NCBI GenBank assembly: GCA_035534895.1
Contig: DATLRC010000006.1
Span: 42,221 to 106,220 of the forward strand
Origin: DATLRC01 sp035534895
GTDB taxonomy: Bacteria > Patescibacteriota > Saccharimonadia > Saccharimonadales > UBA4665
Direction: 5' to 3'
Length of the DNA: 64,000 bases
Position numbers and translations under genes: made by a program. The notes under the pieces were generated by a model. It was not told the DNA's origin, did not search any database, and saw nothing but the letters and a program-made list of their open reading frames with translations. Positions 1 to 8,142 of this stretch are shown here, piece after piece (position 1 is the first letter of the stretch; the number at the start of each line of letters is the position of its first letter).

Positions 1-102
1 CCCCGATTCAACTAATTTTTCTGCAAATGCACGGCTAATCGACGGTTGCAATTCAACAACTTTTTGATCAAGGCGCTGGTTTCTTGGTGCCAGCTTATCC
101 AT
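1..102 (-). CDS. S4-domain protein, N-terminal fragment (RluA/RluD- or TlyA-like)
   Basis: Only the first 34 codons are inside the window; the gene continues past the left edge. The ATG (102..100) lies inside the end of trpS, so the two genes overlap by 8 nt and are probably co-transcribed. The visible peptide has an RLDQ motif, then an SRAFAEKLVESG stretch, which is the pattern of an S4 RNA-binding domain. Such a domain at the extreme N-terminus is typical of RluA/RluD pseudouridine synthases and of TlyA-type rRNA methyltransferases. The catalytic part is not visible, so which of these it is cannot be decided here. Confidence 0.6.
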   Translation of the reverse strand, partial: MDKLAPRNQRLDQKVVELQPSISRAFAEKLVESG

Positions 103-1132
103 TAGATCGCAGGCCGACTGCTTGTTGAACTTTCTCTAGCACATCGTTTGCTTGATGATTCATGCTTAGTTCAGACATCTTCAATTTTTTGAGAAGTTCA
201 TGTTCGTCAATGGCCTTAACACTAGATTGAAAATCAGTCAAAAATTGCGTAACGGCCGTAGAGACTACCGTTTTTAATTGGCCATAACTAGTTTTACCTT
301 CCCAGAAACTAGCCACTTCTTTTAAATCCTTCCCTTGCAATAAGCTCAATATTTGTAATAAATTACTGATGGCCGGTTGTTTTTCGAAATCTAACTTTAT
401 GCAGTTCAAGGAATCGGTTGTGGCGCCCATAATTTTGCGGGCTGCTTGATCTGGTGAGTCACCTAAGAAAATTACACCTCTGGGTTGGCTATCACTTTTG
501 CTCATTTTGGTTGTTGGATTGACCAGATCTTTTATTCGTAGACCGGAGTCGTTTCCAAAAAACTTATGTTGTTCGTTAACAGGTTTAGGAACAGTAAATA
601 GTTCTCCGAAGCGTCCATTCATTCTGATTGCTAAGTCACGTGTAAATTCAAGATGTTGACTTTGATCATCGCCAACTGGGACATATGTTGCGTTATAGAG
701 TAGAATGTCGGCTGCCATTAGGACAGGATAGTTAAGCAGGCCGATGGTTGCTCTTTCTTTTCCAAGAGTGGTTGATTTGTCATTAAAGTGGGTTGTCCGG
801 CTCATTTCGCCAACACCTGTAAAACAGTCTAGTATCCATGTTAGTTCACTGTGTGCTGGTATGAAACTCTGGCGATATAGGTATAGGTCTGGGTCCCCGA
901 GGTCAAGACCGGCGGCCACGAACAATTTTATGTTATTGAGGGTCTGGGCATATAACAAGTGGTGATCTACCGGAGTTGTAAAACTATGTAGGTCGGGTAC
1001 AAATAGGTTGATCTGATATTTACCTGCCTTACGTTTTGACATTTCAATAATTGGCAAAAGAGCGCCAAAATAGTTCCCCAGGTGTAGATCATTATTAGCC
1101 CGTAGCCCCGTTAAAATTACCGGTTTAGTCAT
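95..1132 (-). CDS. trpS: Tryptophanyl-tRNA synthetase
   Basis: Class I aminoacyl-tRNA synthetase that charges tRNA-Trp in the cytoplasm. The 345-residue length is normal for bacterial TrpRS. The HIGH-type signature appears as LHLGNY near residue 16 and the KMSKS loop as TKMSKS near residue 208; GEMSRTTHF and VPVGDDQSQHLE are further family motifs. The ATG at 1132 has no Shine-Dalgarno sequence but sits 8 nt after a TATAAT box, so the message is probably leaderless. It follows rpsI, separated by 89 nt that hold this promoter, and overlaps the next gene by 8 nt. Confidence 0.97.
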   Translation of the reverse strand: MTKPVILTGLRANNDLHLGNYFGALLPIIEMSKRKAGKYQINLFVPDLHSFTTPVDHHLLYAQTLNNIKLFVAAGLDLGDPDLYLYRQSFIPAHSELTWILDCFTGVGEMSRTTHFNDKSTTLGKERATIGLLNYPVLMAADILLYNATYVPVGDDQSQHLEFTRDLAIRMNGRFGELFTVPKPVNEQHKFFGNDSGLRIKDLVNPTTKMSKSDSQPRGVIFLGDSPDQAARKIMGATTDSLNCIKLDFEKQPAISNLLQILSLLQGKDLKEVASFWEGKTSYGQLKTVVSTAVTQFLTDFQSSVKAIDEHELLKKLKMSELSMNHQANDVLEKVQQAVGLRSNG

Positions 1133-1140
1133 TGATTCTA

Positions 1141-1174
1141 ATTATACATTATGATCATTAAGGTCTAGCGTCAA
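1141..1174 (-). promoter_or_regulatory. Probable trpS promoter
   Basis: On the minus strand a TATAAT hexamer (1146..1141) ends 8 nt before the trpS ATG. TTGACG (1174..1169) lies upstream; the gap to TATAAT is 22 nt, but a TAATGT at 1151..1146 is at 17 nt. In either reading the transcript would start within about 7 nt of the ATG. The placement is inference from sequence alone. Confidence 0.5.
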
Positions 1175-1221
1175 AAGTATAACGTTAAGCTGCTTAAGGA
1201 CGATGTTTGGTGGTGATTGAG

Positions 1222-1620
1222 TTAACGCTTTGTAAATTGCCGTTGCTTTCGTGCGCCACGTAAGCCAAACTTTTTGCGCTCTTTGTCTCTAGGATCACGA
1301 CTAAGTAAATCAGCTCGTTTAAGAGTGCTTCTGAGCTCTTCATTCATGGTGCTAAGAGCCTTGGCGATTCCTAATTGAATTGCCTCAGCTTGTGCGTCAT
1401 GGCCACCGCCTGACACGACACTCGTGACGCTATGTTTATTAACTTGGTCGAGAACACTAAATGGTTGTTGTAGTTTGGCTAATAAATACTTACTGTCTGC
1501 AAAGTATTGAGTAGCTGGTTTTCCGTTAATTATAATCTCGCCTTTGCCGCTTTGGAGACGAATGCGGGCAGTTGCACTCTTGCGACGCCCTAGGGCATAA
1601 AAGTAGTTGTTCTTGGTCAT
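1222..1620 (-). CDS. rpsI: 30S ribosomal protein S9
   Basis: Component of the small-subunit head whose C-terminal tail reaches toward P-site tRNA. The 132-residue protein has the family's opening GRRKSATARIRL, the central VSGGGHDAQAEAI motif and the conserved basic end KKFGLRGARKQRQFTKR. Its ATG overlaps the stop of rplM by one base, the usual rplM-rpsI pairing. It is the last ribosomal gene of the long minus-strand cluster before trpS. Confidence 0.98.
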   Translation of the reverse strand: MTKNNYFYALGRRKSATARIRLQSGKGEIIINGKPATQYFADSKYLLAKLQQPFSVLDQVNKHSVTSVVSGGGHDAQAEAIQLGIAKALSTMNEELRSTLKRADLLSRDPRDKERKKFGLRGARKQRQFTKR

Positions 1621-2060
1621 TAGTTATGATTCCTTAAAGAAAGTGTGATTGGTTTTTGGGCTTCATGATTGTGATCGGCCTCTGCGTAGACTTTTAATCG
1701 CTCTAGTCTTCCGTCACGCAGTTTATTGACTGGCAGCATGCCTCGAATAGCATGAACAATAACTTTTGACGGATCGTTATTCATCTGTTCTGCTAAACTA
1801 ATTGTCTTAAGCCCTCCGGGATAACCGCTGTGCCGATAATAAAACTTTTGTTTCAACTTGTCGCCGGTAACTTTCATGTTTTTAGCGTTAGTCACTATAA
1901 CATAATCGCCGCAGTCAATATGATGCGTAAATTGAGGCTTGCCTTTGCCAGTTAATAAAGTTGCTACTTTAGTCGCTAACCTCCCTAGTGAGTCTTCAGA
2001 GGCATCAATAACGTACCATTTGCGTTGAACATCACTGGGTTTTGCGCTGTAAGTTTTCAT
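1620..2060 (-). CDS. rplM: 50S ribosomal protein L13
   Basis: Early-assembly large-subunit protein. The 146 residues include the family signatures WYVIDASEDSLGRLAT near the N-terminus, GDYVIVTNAKNMKVTGDKL, and HAIRGMLPVNKLRDGRLERLKVYAEADHNHEAQKP near the C-terminus. The start overlaps the rplQ stop by 4 nt (ATGA-type), and the stop overlaps the rpsI start, so the three genes look translationally coupled. Confidence 0.98.
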   Translation of the reverse strand: MKTYSAKPSDVQRKWYVIDASEDSLGRLATKVATLLTGKGKPQFTHHIDCGDYVIVTNAKNMKVTGDKLKQKFYYRHSGYPGGLKTISLAEQMNNDPSKVIVHAIRGMLPVNKLRDGRLERLKVYAEADHNHEAQKPITLSLRNHN

Positions 2061-2479
2061 TTTTTGGTCTCCTTCGTGGGAGTTTCAGCTTTTGGCGTCT
2101 CAGTAATTGGGCTTTTTTTAAGATCATCTACAAAGCTAACACGTGCTAAAGCAGCATTATCGCCACGGCGGAAAGTTGTTTTTTCAATTCTTAGATGTCC
2201 GCTGTTTCTTGATCTAAGTTTTGGTGCCAACTCATCAACCAACTTGTGGGCACTTTGAACAGTTTGTAATCCGGACAAAACCTGGCGTCGATTATGCAAA
2301 TCAGCTTTTTTTGCTTTAGTGATGAGCTTTTCAAGGTAGGGTACCACTTCTCGAGCTTTAGGAAGTGTCGTTTCAATGGACTCATACTTCACTAGTGAAT
2401 CAGCCAGACCCTTAATCAATGCTGAACGCTGATCTCGTTCGCGGTGTAGTTTACGTCCTTTGTATCCGTGACGATGCAT
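2057..2479 (-). CDS. rplQ: 50S ribosomal protein L17
   Basis: Large-subunit protein near the exit tunnel. It begins MHRHGYKGRKLHRERDQR, the diagnostic L17 start, followed by the LIKGLADSLVKYESIETTLPKA core. At 140 residues it is slightly longer than the roughly 120 typical of the family because of a Thr/Lys/Pro-rich tail. It lies 2 nt after rpoA, the classical order at the end of the alpha operon. Confidence 0.98.
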   Translation of the reverse strand: MHRHGYKGRKLHRERDQRSALIKGLADSLVKYESIETTLPKAREVVPYLEKLITKAKKADLHNRRQVLSGLQTVQSAHKLVDELAPKLRSRNSGHLRIEKTTFRRGDNAALARVSFVDDLKKSPITETPKAETPTKETKK

Positions 2480-2481
2480 GT

Positions 2482-3435
2482 TTAGAGCTCCAACTCCGTC
2501 AATTTTTCTTTAACTTCATCCAGAGCCTTGCTGCCAAAGCCTTTCAGGTCTCTTAACTCAGCTTCATTCAAAGTGAACAGATCCTTAATGGTATGGATAT
2601 CATTATTAATCAGAGCGTTAGTTGTTCGGGCTGATAGGTTCAGATCTTCAATCGAAGTATTTAAAACAGCTGACTCGTCACCATTTCCATCTGAATTCAG
2701 TGTTGAGTCAATTATTCCATCATCATGGCTAATGGGGTTCATGGCTATTTTAGTCTTACCGGCTAAAGCAGTATATTGGTTAACCAAAATTGCAGCTGCT
2801 TCTTCAAAGGCATCACGTGGTGATATTGAGCCATCACTATCGATTGTTATGACTAGCCTGTCAAGATCAGTTATTTGGCCAACTCGGGTGTTTTCTACCT
2901 TATATCGGACTCTAAGAACAGGACTGAATATGGCATCGAGAGCAATCATGTCACTGGCTTTTTTGGAAGTGCCTTCTTCAATTGTTCTATAACCACGTCC
3001 TACTTCGACGCTTAAATCAGCTACAAATTTAGCTTTTGAATCATCAATTGTGGCAATAACATGCTCTGGGTTGACAACTTCTACGTCGGCGTTAAGTTGA
3101 ATGTCCTTCGCCGTGACTTGTCCCTTGCCTTGTTTGACTATTCGTAAGCTTTGAAGCTCTTCGCCATAAACTCGGAAGCGAACACCTTTAAGATTGAGCA
3201 TTATGTCAACTACGTCTTCTTTGACTCCGGGTACAGTTGTAAACTCGTGGGTTGTACCCTCAATTTTAAATGCTGTAACAGCTGCTCCGGAAATACTTGA
3301 AAGTAAGACCCTTCGCAATGAGTTACCTAATGTCATGCCGTAGCCGCTATGCAGTGGCTCAACTACGAATGTTGCGCTGGTGTCGCTATGGTCGTCAACA
3401 TTGACAACTCCAGGTGTGTGAATAATATTTGGCAT
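2482..3435 (-). CDS. rpoA: DNA-directed RNA polymerase alpha subunit
   Basis: Assembles as a dimer that nucleates RNA polymerase. The N-terminal domain (about residues 1-225) has EPLHSGYGMTLGNSLRRVLLSS and PGVKEDVVDIMLNLKG. A linker leads to a C-terminal domain (about 255-317) with LNLSARTTNALINNDIHTIKDL and LRDLKGFGSKALDEVKEKL, the helix-hairpin-helix part that contacts UP elements and activators. The length of 317 is normal. It is preceded by rpsD (19 nt) and followed by rplQ. Confidence 0.98.
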   Translation of the reverse strand: MPNIIHTPGVVNVDDHSDTSATFVVEPLHSGYGMTLGNSLRRVLLSSISGAAVTAFKIEGTTHEFTTVPGVKEDVVDIMLNLKGVRFRVYGEELQSLRIVKQGKGQVTAKDIQLNADVEVVNPEHVIATIDDSKAKFVADLSVEVGRGYRTIEEGTSKKASDMIALDAIFSPVLRVRYKVENTRVGQITDLDRLVITIDSDGSISPRDAFEEAAAILVNQYTALAGKTKIAMNPISHDDGIIDSTLNSDGNGDESAVLNTSIEDLNLSARTTNALINNDIHTIKDLFTLNEAELRDLKGFGSKALDEVKEKLTELEL

Positions 3436-3454
3436 GCTTTCTCCTCTTACTAAC

Positions 3455-4069
3455 TTAACGTGAATAGTACTCTACGATTAATTGCTCATTGATATCGGGC
3501 TCAGAATCATCTCTTGTGGGTAAACCGACAACATCAAGTTCAATTTTGCTACGATTGATCTTTAGCCAACCTGGGGTTGCCGGTGGCGCGGGACTTATAT
3601 CATCAAGTCTCTTGAAATATTCGTTTTTGTGGCTTATTGGTCGTAGAACAATCTTATCACCGACTTTTGTACGGATTGATGGGATATCAACCCTCGATGC
3701 ATTGAGCATAAAATGACCGTGAGTAACAAGTTGACGGGCTGCTTGTCTTGAGGGGGCAAAGCCAGCTCGATAGATGGCGTTGTCAATGCGTTGTTCCAGA
3801 AATGACAGTAACAGCGTTCCGGATTGGCCATGCTTGCGATCTGCTTCTTTCATTAGTTTAGAAAATTGTCTTTCTAATAATCCGTAAAGTCGTTTAACTT
3901 TTTGTTTTTCTCTTAACTGAAGAGAGTACTGGCTGTTTTTCTGTCTGACGTTCCGACCGTGTTGACCGGGAGGAGCTGAACGTTTAACCAGTGCTTTATG
4001 AGCCTTAGGGTGCAGAGCATAGCCTTCGCGTCGACTTCTTTTAACAATTGATTGTGTGTCTCTTGCCAT
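3455..4069 (-). CDS. rpsD: 30S ribosomal protein S4 (zinc-free type)
   Basis: Primary 16S rRNA-binding assembly protein. At 204 residues it has the N-terminal S4 domain followed by the RNA-binding S4 motif (RIDNAIYRAGFAPSRQAARQLVTHGHFMLN). The zinc form of S4 has a CxxC..C cluster in its first residues; here the N-terminus (MARDTQSIVKRSRREG) carries no cysteine, so it is the zinc-independent form. It lies between rpsK and rpoA, the normal alpha-operon order. Confidence 0.98.
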   Translation of the reverse strand: MARDTQSIVKRSRREGYALHPKAHKALVKRSAPPGQHGRNVRQKNSQYSLQLREKQKVKRLYGLLERQFSKLMKEADRKHGQSGTLLLSFLEQRIDNAIYRAGFAPSRQAARQLVTHGHFMLNASRVDIPSIRTKVGDKIVLRPISHKNEYFKRLDDISPAPPATPGWLKINRSKIELDVVGLPTRDDSEPDINEQLIVEYYSR

Positions 4070-4077
4070 ATATACTC

Positions 4078-4494
4078 CTAAATCCGTCGTGCCTTTCTCG
4101 GTCTGACACCTCCATGGGGGACACCAGTCACATCGTGAAGTGTTTCAACATGGATATTCAGACCAGATAGAGCTCTAACTGCAGCGTCTCGGCCTAAGCC
4201 GATACCTTTTAGATAGACGTCGGCTTTAGTCAATCCGAATTGTTGTTTGGCATCTTGGCCGGCTCGTTCGGCAGCTACCTGGGCTGCATAAGCTGTGCCC
4301 TTTTTAGAGCCTCTGAAACCACATGTACCGGCACTTGAACTAGCCAGTACATTTCCCTGAAGATCACTAAAAGTAATGATTGTGTTGTTGAAGGTTGCCA
4401 TAACGTGTACTTGACCAATGCTTACGTTTCGCTTGGCCTTTTTGCGCTTTGGCGTCTCTTTGGGTGCTTTAGTAGTTGTCTCTTCAGTTACCAT
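4078..4494 (-). CDS. rpsK: 30S ribosomal protein S11
   Basis: Platform protein contacting the mRNA exit and E-site. The core GQVHVMATFNNTIITFSDLQG, the motif GSKKGTAYAAQVAAERAG and the end DVTGVPHGGVRPRKARRI are diagnostic. The roughly 25-residue N-terminus is a Thr/Lys/Pro-rich extension that many S11 proteins carry. It lies 12 nt after rpsM and 8 nt before rpsD. Confidence 0.98.
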   Translation of the reverse strand: MVTEETTTKAPKETPKRKKAKRNVSIGQVHVMATFNNTIITFSDLQGNVLASSSAGTCGFRGSKKGTAYAAQVAAERAGQDAKQQFGLTKADVYLKGIGLGRDAAVRALSGLNIHVETLHDVTGVPHGGVRPRKARRI

Positions 4495-4506
4495 AAGTTG
4501 CCTTTT

Positions 4507-4893
4507 TTAAGTCTTTGATGGCGCCTTACGAGCCGTGCCACCAATTGTTATCTTCTTCCCGCGACGGGTTCGGGCGTTGGTACGAGTTCGTTGGCCTCTG
4601 GACGGTAAGTTAGCAGCATGACGTATGCCCCGATAAGCCTTGATGTCCTTGAGTCGCTTAATGTTAGTGCTTACGATTCGTTGCAGTTCGCCTTCAACAG
4701 TATATCTATTATTGACTTCGTCTTGGATACGACTAATTTCGGCATCTGTCAAATCTTTAACCCTTACATCAGGTTCAATTTTAGAGGCTTTTAGAATATC
4801 ATTGGAACTTTTAGGACCAATGCCATAAACATAGGTTAATGACACCCATATTTGTTTAGCACTCGGTATTGTTACGCCTGAAATTCGGGCCAT
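4507..4893 (-). CDS. rpsM: 30S ribosomal protein S13
   Basis: Small-subunit head protein that forms inter-subunit bridges and touches P-site tRNA. It starts MARISGVTIPSAKQIWVSLTY and has the helix-hairpin-helix YGIGPKSSNDIL and the end RGIRHAANLPSRGQRTRTNARTRRG. The usual N-terminal sequence is slightly varied (IPSAKQIWVSL where IPNNKRVEIAL is common). The length of 128 is typical. It sits 3 nt after rpmJ. Confidence 0.98.
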   Translation of the reverse strand: MARISGVTIPSAKQIWVSLTYVYGIGPKSSNDILKASKIEPDVRVKDLTDAEISRIQDEVNNRYTVEGELQRIVSTNIKRLKDIKAYRGIRHAANLPSRGQRTRTNARTRRGKKITIGGTARKAPSKT

Positions 4894-4896
4894 ATT

Positions 4897-5013
4897 TTAA
4901 CCTTGCCTCTGTTTGTGCTTGGGTTTTAGCTTATTAATAACATAAACTCGTCCTTTTCGTCGGACGATTATATCATCAGGGCTTATTTTCTTAACGCTGG
5001 CACGCACTTTCAT
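4897..5013 (-). CDS. rpmJ: 50S ribosomal protein L36 (zinc-free type)
   Basis: A 38-codon gene. It begins MKVRASVKKI and ends KPKHKQRQG, both diagnostic of L36. The standard zinc ribbon (CxxC...C...H) is gone: the middle reads SPDDIIVRRKGRVYVINKL, without any cysteine. An in-frame ATG lies 9 nt further upstream (5022), but an AAGGAG motif is 11 nt from the ATG at 5013 and only 2 nt from the upstream one, so I chose 5013. The order infA-rpmJ-rpsM is standard. Confidence 0.93.
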   Translation of the reverse strand: MKVRASVKKISPDDIIVRRKGRVYVINKLKPKHKQRQG

Positions 5014-5063
5014 GCGGATCATTGCTCCTTCATGTGGTCAATGACACACTGCTTTAATAATTT

Positions 5064-5285
5064 TTAGGACATGCGGTAGGTTATCCGACCCTTACTAAGA
5101 TCGTAAGGCGTCAATTCAACCGTTACGCTGTCACCGGGTACAATTCGGATAAAATGTTTCCGCATCTTTCCGGCAACGTGAGCTATAATTTTATGGCCGT
5201 TTTCGAGCTCGACTCGAAATTGCGTCCCAGGAAGGGTCTCTACCACTGTCCCTGTCAACTCAATAACTTCTTTGTTGGCAACCAT
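5064..5285 (-). CDS. infA: Translation initiation factor IF-1
   Basis: Single OB-fold protein that binds the ribosomal A site during initiation. The 73 residues show the family motifs IELTGTVVETLPGTQFRVELENGH, HVAGKMRKHFIRIVPGD and the end YDLSKGRITYR. It stands apart from secY by 120 nt that contain a strong promoter, and opens the transcription unit infA-rpmJ-rpsM-rpsK-rpsD-rpoA-rplQ-rplM-rpsI. The adk and map genes, often found between secY and infA, are absent. Confidence 0.98.
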   Translation of the reverse strand: MVANKEVIELTGTVVETLPGTQFRVELENGHKIIAHVAGKMRKHFIRIVPGDSVTVELTPYDLSKGRITYRMS

Positions 5286-5302
5286 AAATATAACAGTTTT
5301 TA

Positions 5303-5332
5303 ATTATAGCAGTTAGCTCCTCTGTTTGTAAA
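5303..5332 (-). promoter_or_regulatory. Promoter of the infA-alpha operon
   Basis: On the minus strand TTTACA (5332..5327) and TATAAT (5308..5303) are separated by 18 nt, and a TG one base before the -10 box makes it an extended -10. The -10 box ends 17 nt before the infA ATG. A second TGCTATAAT at 5391-5399, near the end of secY, could be an additional weaker start, but it has no good -35. Confidence 0.75.
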
Positions 5333-5405
5333 GAGTTTTTATACTGAACTCACTTACCGAGCTTTTTGGGCTGGCAACTAACTAGTCATGATTATAGCAC
5401 AGTAG

Positions 5406-6908
5406 CTATTTTTTAGTTCTTCGTCTACCTATCATCGGCAGAAATCGTAGTCGTCTGGCACCAGATGCCGCTTCAATAGCAGTCTCCGGCTCATAAAAAA
5501 ATTCTGGTTGAGAGTATTGGTCGTAGGTTACCATCATGGCACGAGACTCGACTGCTCTTAAGGTTTGCAGGGCGACTGATACCAAGATTAGAACGCTGGT
5601 TCCGCCAATGGTAATGTTTTGGCTAACGTAAACCTGCGCAATAATTGGTAAGATAGCCAATAAGCCTAAGCTGAAAGCCCCAAAAAGTGTTAAGCGGTTT
5701 ACGATTTTACTAAGGTGTTGCTCAGTTTGACTACCAGAACGTATACCCTCTAAAAAACCACCTTGTTTTTGGAGATTTTCGGCAATTTCTTTTGAGTTGA
5801 AGGTAATGCTCGTATAGAAGAAAGTAAAAACAAATACCAGCAGAAAATAGGTCAACGGATAGATATAGGGTTGCCAGCCACCGGCTGCAAAAGTACTTGA
5901 AGAGGGTGGCTGAAACCAACGAAGTAAATCGGAGCCAATATGTTGCCAATGTGCGGTGTGAGCACCGGCTAGCAGTTGGCCAACAAATCCCGGCACACTT
6001 AAGAATGCCACGGCGAAAATGATTGGTACCACGCCAGCCGTTATCAGTTTTACTGGTAAGACTGTCGTAACACCACCGTAAGCACGGTTTCCTTGGACTC
6101 GTTTGGCGTAGTTAACTGTCAGATTACGAGCCGCTTCGTTGAGCATGACTACAATCCAGGTGACCACTAAAACAACTAGTAAGATGACAATGCTATAGAT
6201 GAAGGCCTTTTTATTAATTGGCAGTGTGTGCCCAAATAAATGCCAGCGACTTTGTTTTGTCAGTACAGAGCCAACAATTTGGGATATATTTGACGGCAAA
6301 CGACTAACTATACCAACTGTTATGATCAGTGAAATACCATTACCAACACCTTGCTCGGTTACTAATTCGCCAAGCCACATTAAAAGCATTGAGCCACCAC
6401 TTAAGGCTGCTACCATTAGCACCCATTGCATAAACGAAGTATGGGCCGTAATGTCGCCGATTCCGCCAATACTTTGAGCTGATTGTCTAATTAGGTATAT
6501 AGAACCGATTGACTGGATTATGGCCAGTGGTAAGGTGAGTAATCGAGTGTACTGATTAATTTTCTTTTGTCCAAACTCACCTTCCTTGTGTAGGGCTTCT
6601 AGTCTAGGTATTGCCTTGGTTAGCAACTGCATGATGATCGAAGCATTAATGTACGGCCCAAGACCAGCGATCATAATTGAGAAGTTCGCTAAGGCACCCC
6701 CAGATAGAACATTAATAAAACTTAGCAACTGGGGTGTATTGCTGGAGTTAAATAAGTTCTCTAAGACTTGTTTAAGGGTCTGCGGGTTACTTAGTGGAAC
6801 CGGAATGTGAGCCAAAAGTCGAAAAACAAGCAAAATAGCAAGCACGGCCAGTAAACGTTTCCGCATATCTTTATGCGATAGTGATCGCCAGATAATTTTC
6901 CAATTCAT
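5406..6908 (-). CDS. secY: Preprotein translocase subunit SecY
   Basis: Channel-forming membrane subunit of the Sec translocon. Ten hydrophobic segments are apparent. Family landmarks are FRLLAHIPVPLSNP, the plug region ALANFSIMIAGLGPYINASIIMQLL, the cytosolic loops QGVGNGISLII and AAGVVPIIFA-like TAGVVPIIFAVAFLS, and KEIAENLQKQGGFLEGIRSG. At 500 residues it is longer than the usual 430-440, mainly through an enlarged external loop near residues 310-345 and a basic C-terminal tail. It follows rplO after 105 nt in normal spc order. Confidence 0.97.
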   Translation of the reverse strand: MNWKIIWRSLSHKDMRKRLLAVLAILLVFRLLAHIPVPLSNPQTLKQVLENLFNSSNTPQLLSFINVLSGGALANFSIMIAGLGPYINASIIMQLLTKAIPRLEALHKEGEFGQKKINQYTRLLTLPLAIIQSIGSIYLIRQSAQSIGGIGDITAHTSFMQWVLMVAALSGGSMLLMWLGELVTEQGVGNGISLIITVGIVSRLPSNISQIVGSVLTKQSRWHLFGHTLPINKKAFIYSIVILLVVLVVTWIVVMLNEAARNLTVNYAKRVQGNRAYGGVTTVLPVKLITAGVVPIIFAVAFLSVPGFVGQLLAGAHTAHWQHIGSDLLRWFQPPSSSTFAAGGWQPYIYPLTYFLLVFVFTFFYTSITFNSKEIAENLQKQGGFLEGIRSGSQTEQHLSKIVNRLTLFGAFSLGLLAILPIIAQVYVSQNITIGGTSVLILVSVALQTLRAVESRAMMVTYDQYSQPEFFYEPETAIEAASGARRLRFLPMIGRRRTKK

Positions 6909-7013
6909 AACAGTTTTTTATACCTCATAACTCTGCTCAATTAAAGCATATTAGTTGATGATTCAGAAGACCCTAGCCAGCTATTCTATGACTTTTGACT
7001 GACTTTTTATTTG

Positions 7014-7520
7014 CTAATTTAGGTCCTTTTTTTCAGAAACGACAGCTTGTTTCTTAGGATTCTTAGAAGTCACCGGCCTTTCTATTCGGGGGGTTTTAAC
7101 AAAATTTCCGCCGGCTTCTTCTATGGTCGCGACAACAGATTTTGAAGCCCCTTGGAGTTTAACAGTCAGCTTCTTGGTAAGCTTACCTTTGTTTATTAGC
7201 TTAACATTTGAATAGGCGCTGTTGATCAGCCCTGCTTCAGCCAGCAGCAGATTATCAATAGTTTTTGGTGCAAAACTATCGAGTTGTCCGCTATAGATAA
7301 CTTCTGCTTTAGTCCTGTGACTTTTAAAGCCCGGTAATTTCGGTAAACGCTGCATTAGCGGATTTTGACCGCCTTCAAAGCCAGGGCGTTTACTATAGCC
7401 TGTTCTTGACTTTTGGCCCTTAGTTCCTCGACCGGCAGTTTTGCCTTGCCCGGCAGCAATACCTCGTCCGACACGTTTAGGTGATTTGGATTTAACAATA
7501 GTTAGTTGATTATATTTCAT
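7014..7520 (-). CDS. rplO: 50S ribosomal protein L15
   Basis: Late-assembly large-subunit protein. The Gly-rich N-terminus (KRVGRGIAAGQGKTAGRGTKGQKSR) and the GFEGGQNPLMQRLPKLPGF motif are diagnostic. The C-terminus has the globular IKLINKGKLTKKLTVKL part and a basic tail, giving 168 residues against about 145 normally. It overlaps rpsE by 4 nt; the rpmD gene (L30) that normally lies between them is missing. Confidence 0.97.
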   Translation of the reverse strand: MKYNQLTIVKSKSPKRVGRGIAAGQGKTAGRGTKGQKSRTGYSKRPGFEGGQNPLMQRLPKLPGFKSHRTKAEVIYSGQLDSFAPKTIDNLLLAEAGLINSAYSNVKLINKGKLTKKLTVKLQGASKSVVATIEEAGGNFVKTPRIERPVTSKNPKKQAVVSEKKDLN

Positions 7521-8140
7521 GATCGTTTTGCCCTAGTTGGTGCTTTTTTCTTGGGATTGTCAGGAATCTTTGCTGGCTTTGGTGTTTTAGTGACCGGAGT
7601 TACCGGAGGTTTACTCTTAGCTGAAGATTGCGGAGGATTAATCCACTCATTAGCTGGTTTTAATAGTTGTAGTGCTGCCACTGTCGCATAAGCCGTATTG
7701 GCTTTGTTAGAAGATCCAAGTGACTTACTGAGGGCGTTACGTACACCTGTAACTTCTAAAATAGTGCGGACAACGCCACCAGCGATCAATCCAGTACCAG
7801 CACTGGCTGGGATTAATAGGATGTTTGATCCACCTACTTTAGCTTGACTATCATGAGGCAGTGTCCCCTTATACAACGATATTGAAACCATATGTTTTTT
7901 GGCAACATCAGTTGCTTTTGTTACAGCCGAAGTAACGTCTGCGCCTTTTGCTATACCAATGCCAACTTTAGTTTTCTTGTCACCGACAACTACTAAGGCT
8001 CGGAAACGAAAACGTCTTCCGCCCTTAACAACGCGAGCGACACGGTCTATATGCAACGTCCGTTCGTCGTATTGTTTTTCTTCTTGTGGTAGATCTCCGC
8101 GACGAGGACGACGATCATTTCTTTGTGTATTATTAACCAT
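7517..8140 (-). CDS. rpsE: 30S ribosomal protein S5
   Basis: Small-subunit protein at the mRNA entry site, important for accuracy. It contains RVARVVKGGRRFRFRALVVVGD, GIGIAKGADVTSAVTKA and the C-terminal ASAGTGLIAGGVVRTILEVTGVRNALSKSLGSSNKAN. A Pro/Lys-rich tail (about residues 170-207) extends it beyond the usual 165-170 residues. It overlaps the next gene, rplO, directly. Confidence 0.98.
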   Translation of the reverse strand: MVNNTQRNDRRPRRGDLPQEEKQYDERTLHIDRVARVVKGGRRFRFRALVVVGDKKTKVGIGIAKGADVTSAVTKATDVAKKHMVSISLYKGTLPHDSQAKVGGSNILLIPASAGTGLIAGGVVRTILEVTGVRNALSKSLGSSNKANTAYATVAALQLLKPANEWINPPQSSAKSKPPVTPVTKTPKPAKIPDNPKKKAPTRAKRS

Positions 8141-8142
8141 GA

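Noticed and set aside
744..965. Plus-strand open frame antisense to trpS, and many similar frames opposite the ribosomal genes (for example 2528-2992, 7899-8294, 12804-13064)
   Set aside because: Each lies wholly opposite a well-identified gene, has no family resemblance and no start-site signals; they are by-products of codon use on the coding strand.
5391..5399. Second extended -10 (TGCTATAAT) next to the end of secY as an independent promoter
   Set aside because: No adequate -35 hexamer, and the stronger promoter at 5303-5332 already explains infA; kept only as a remark there.
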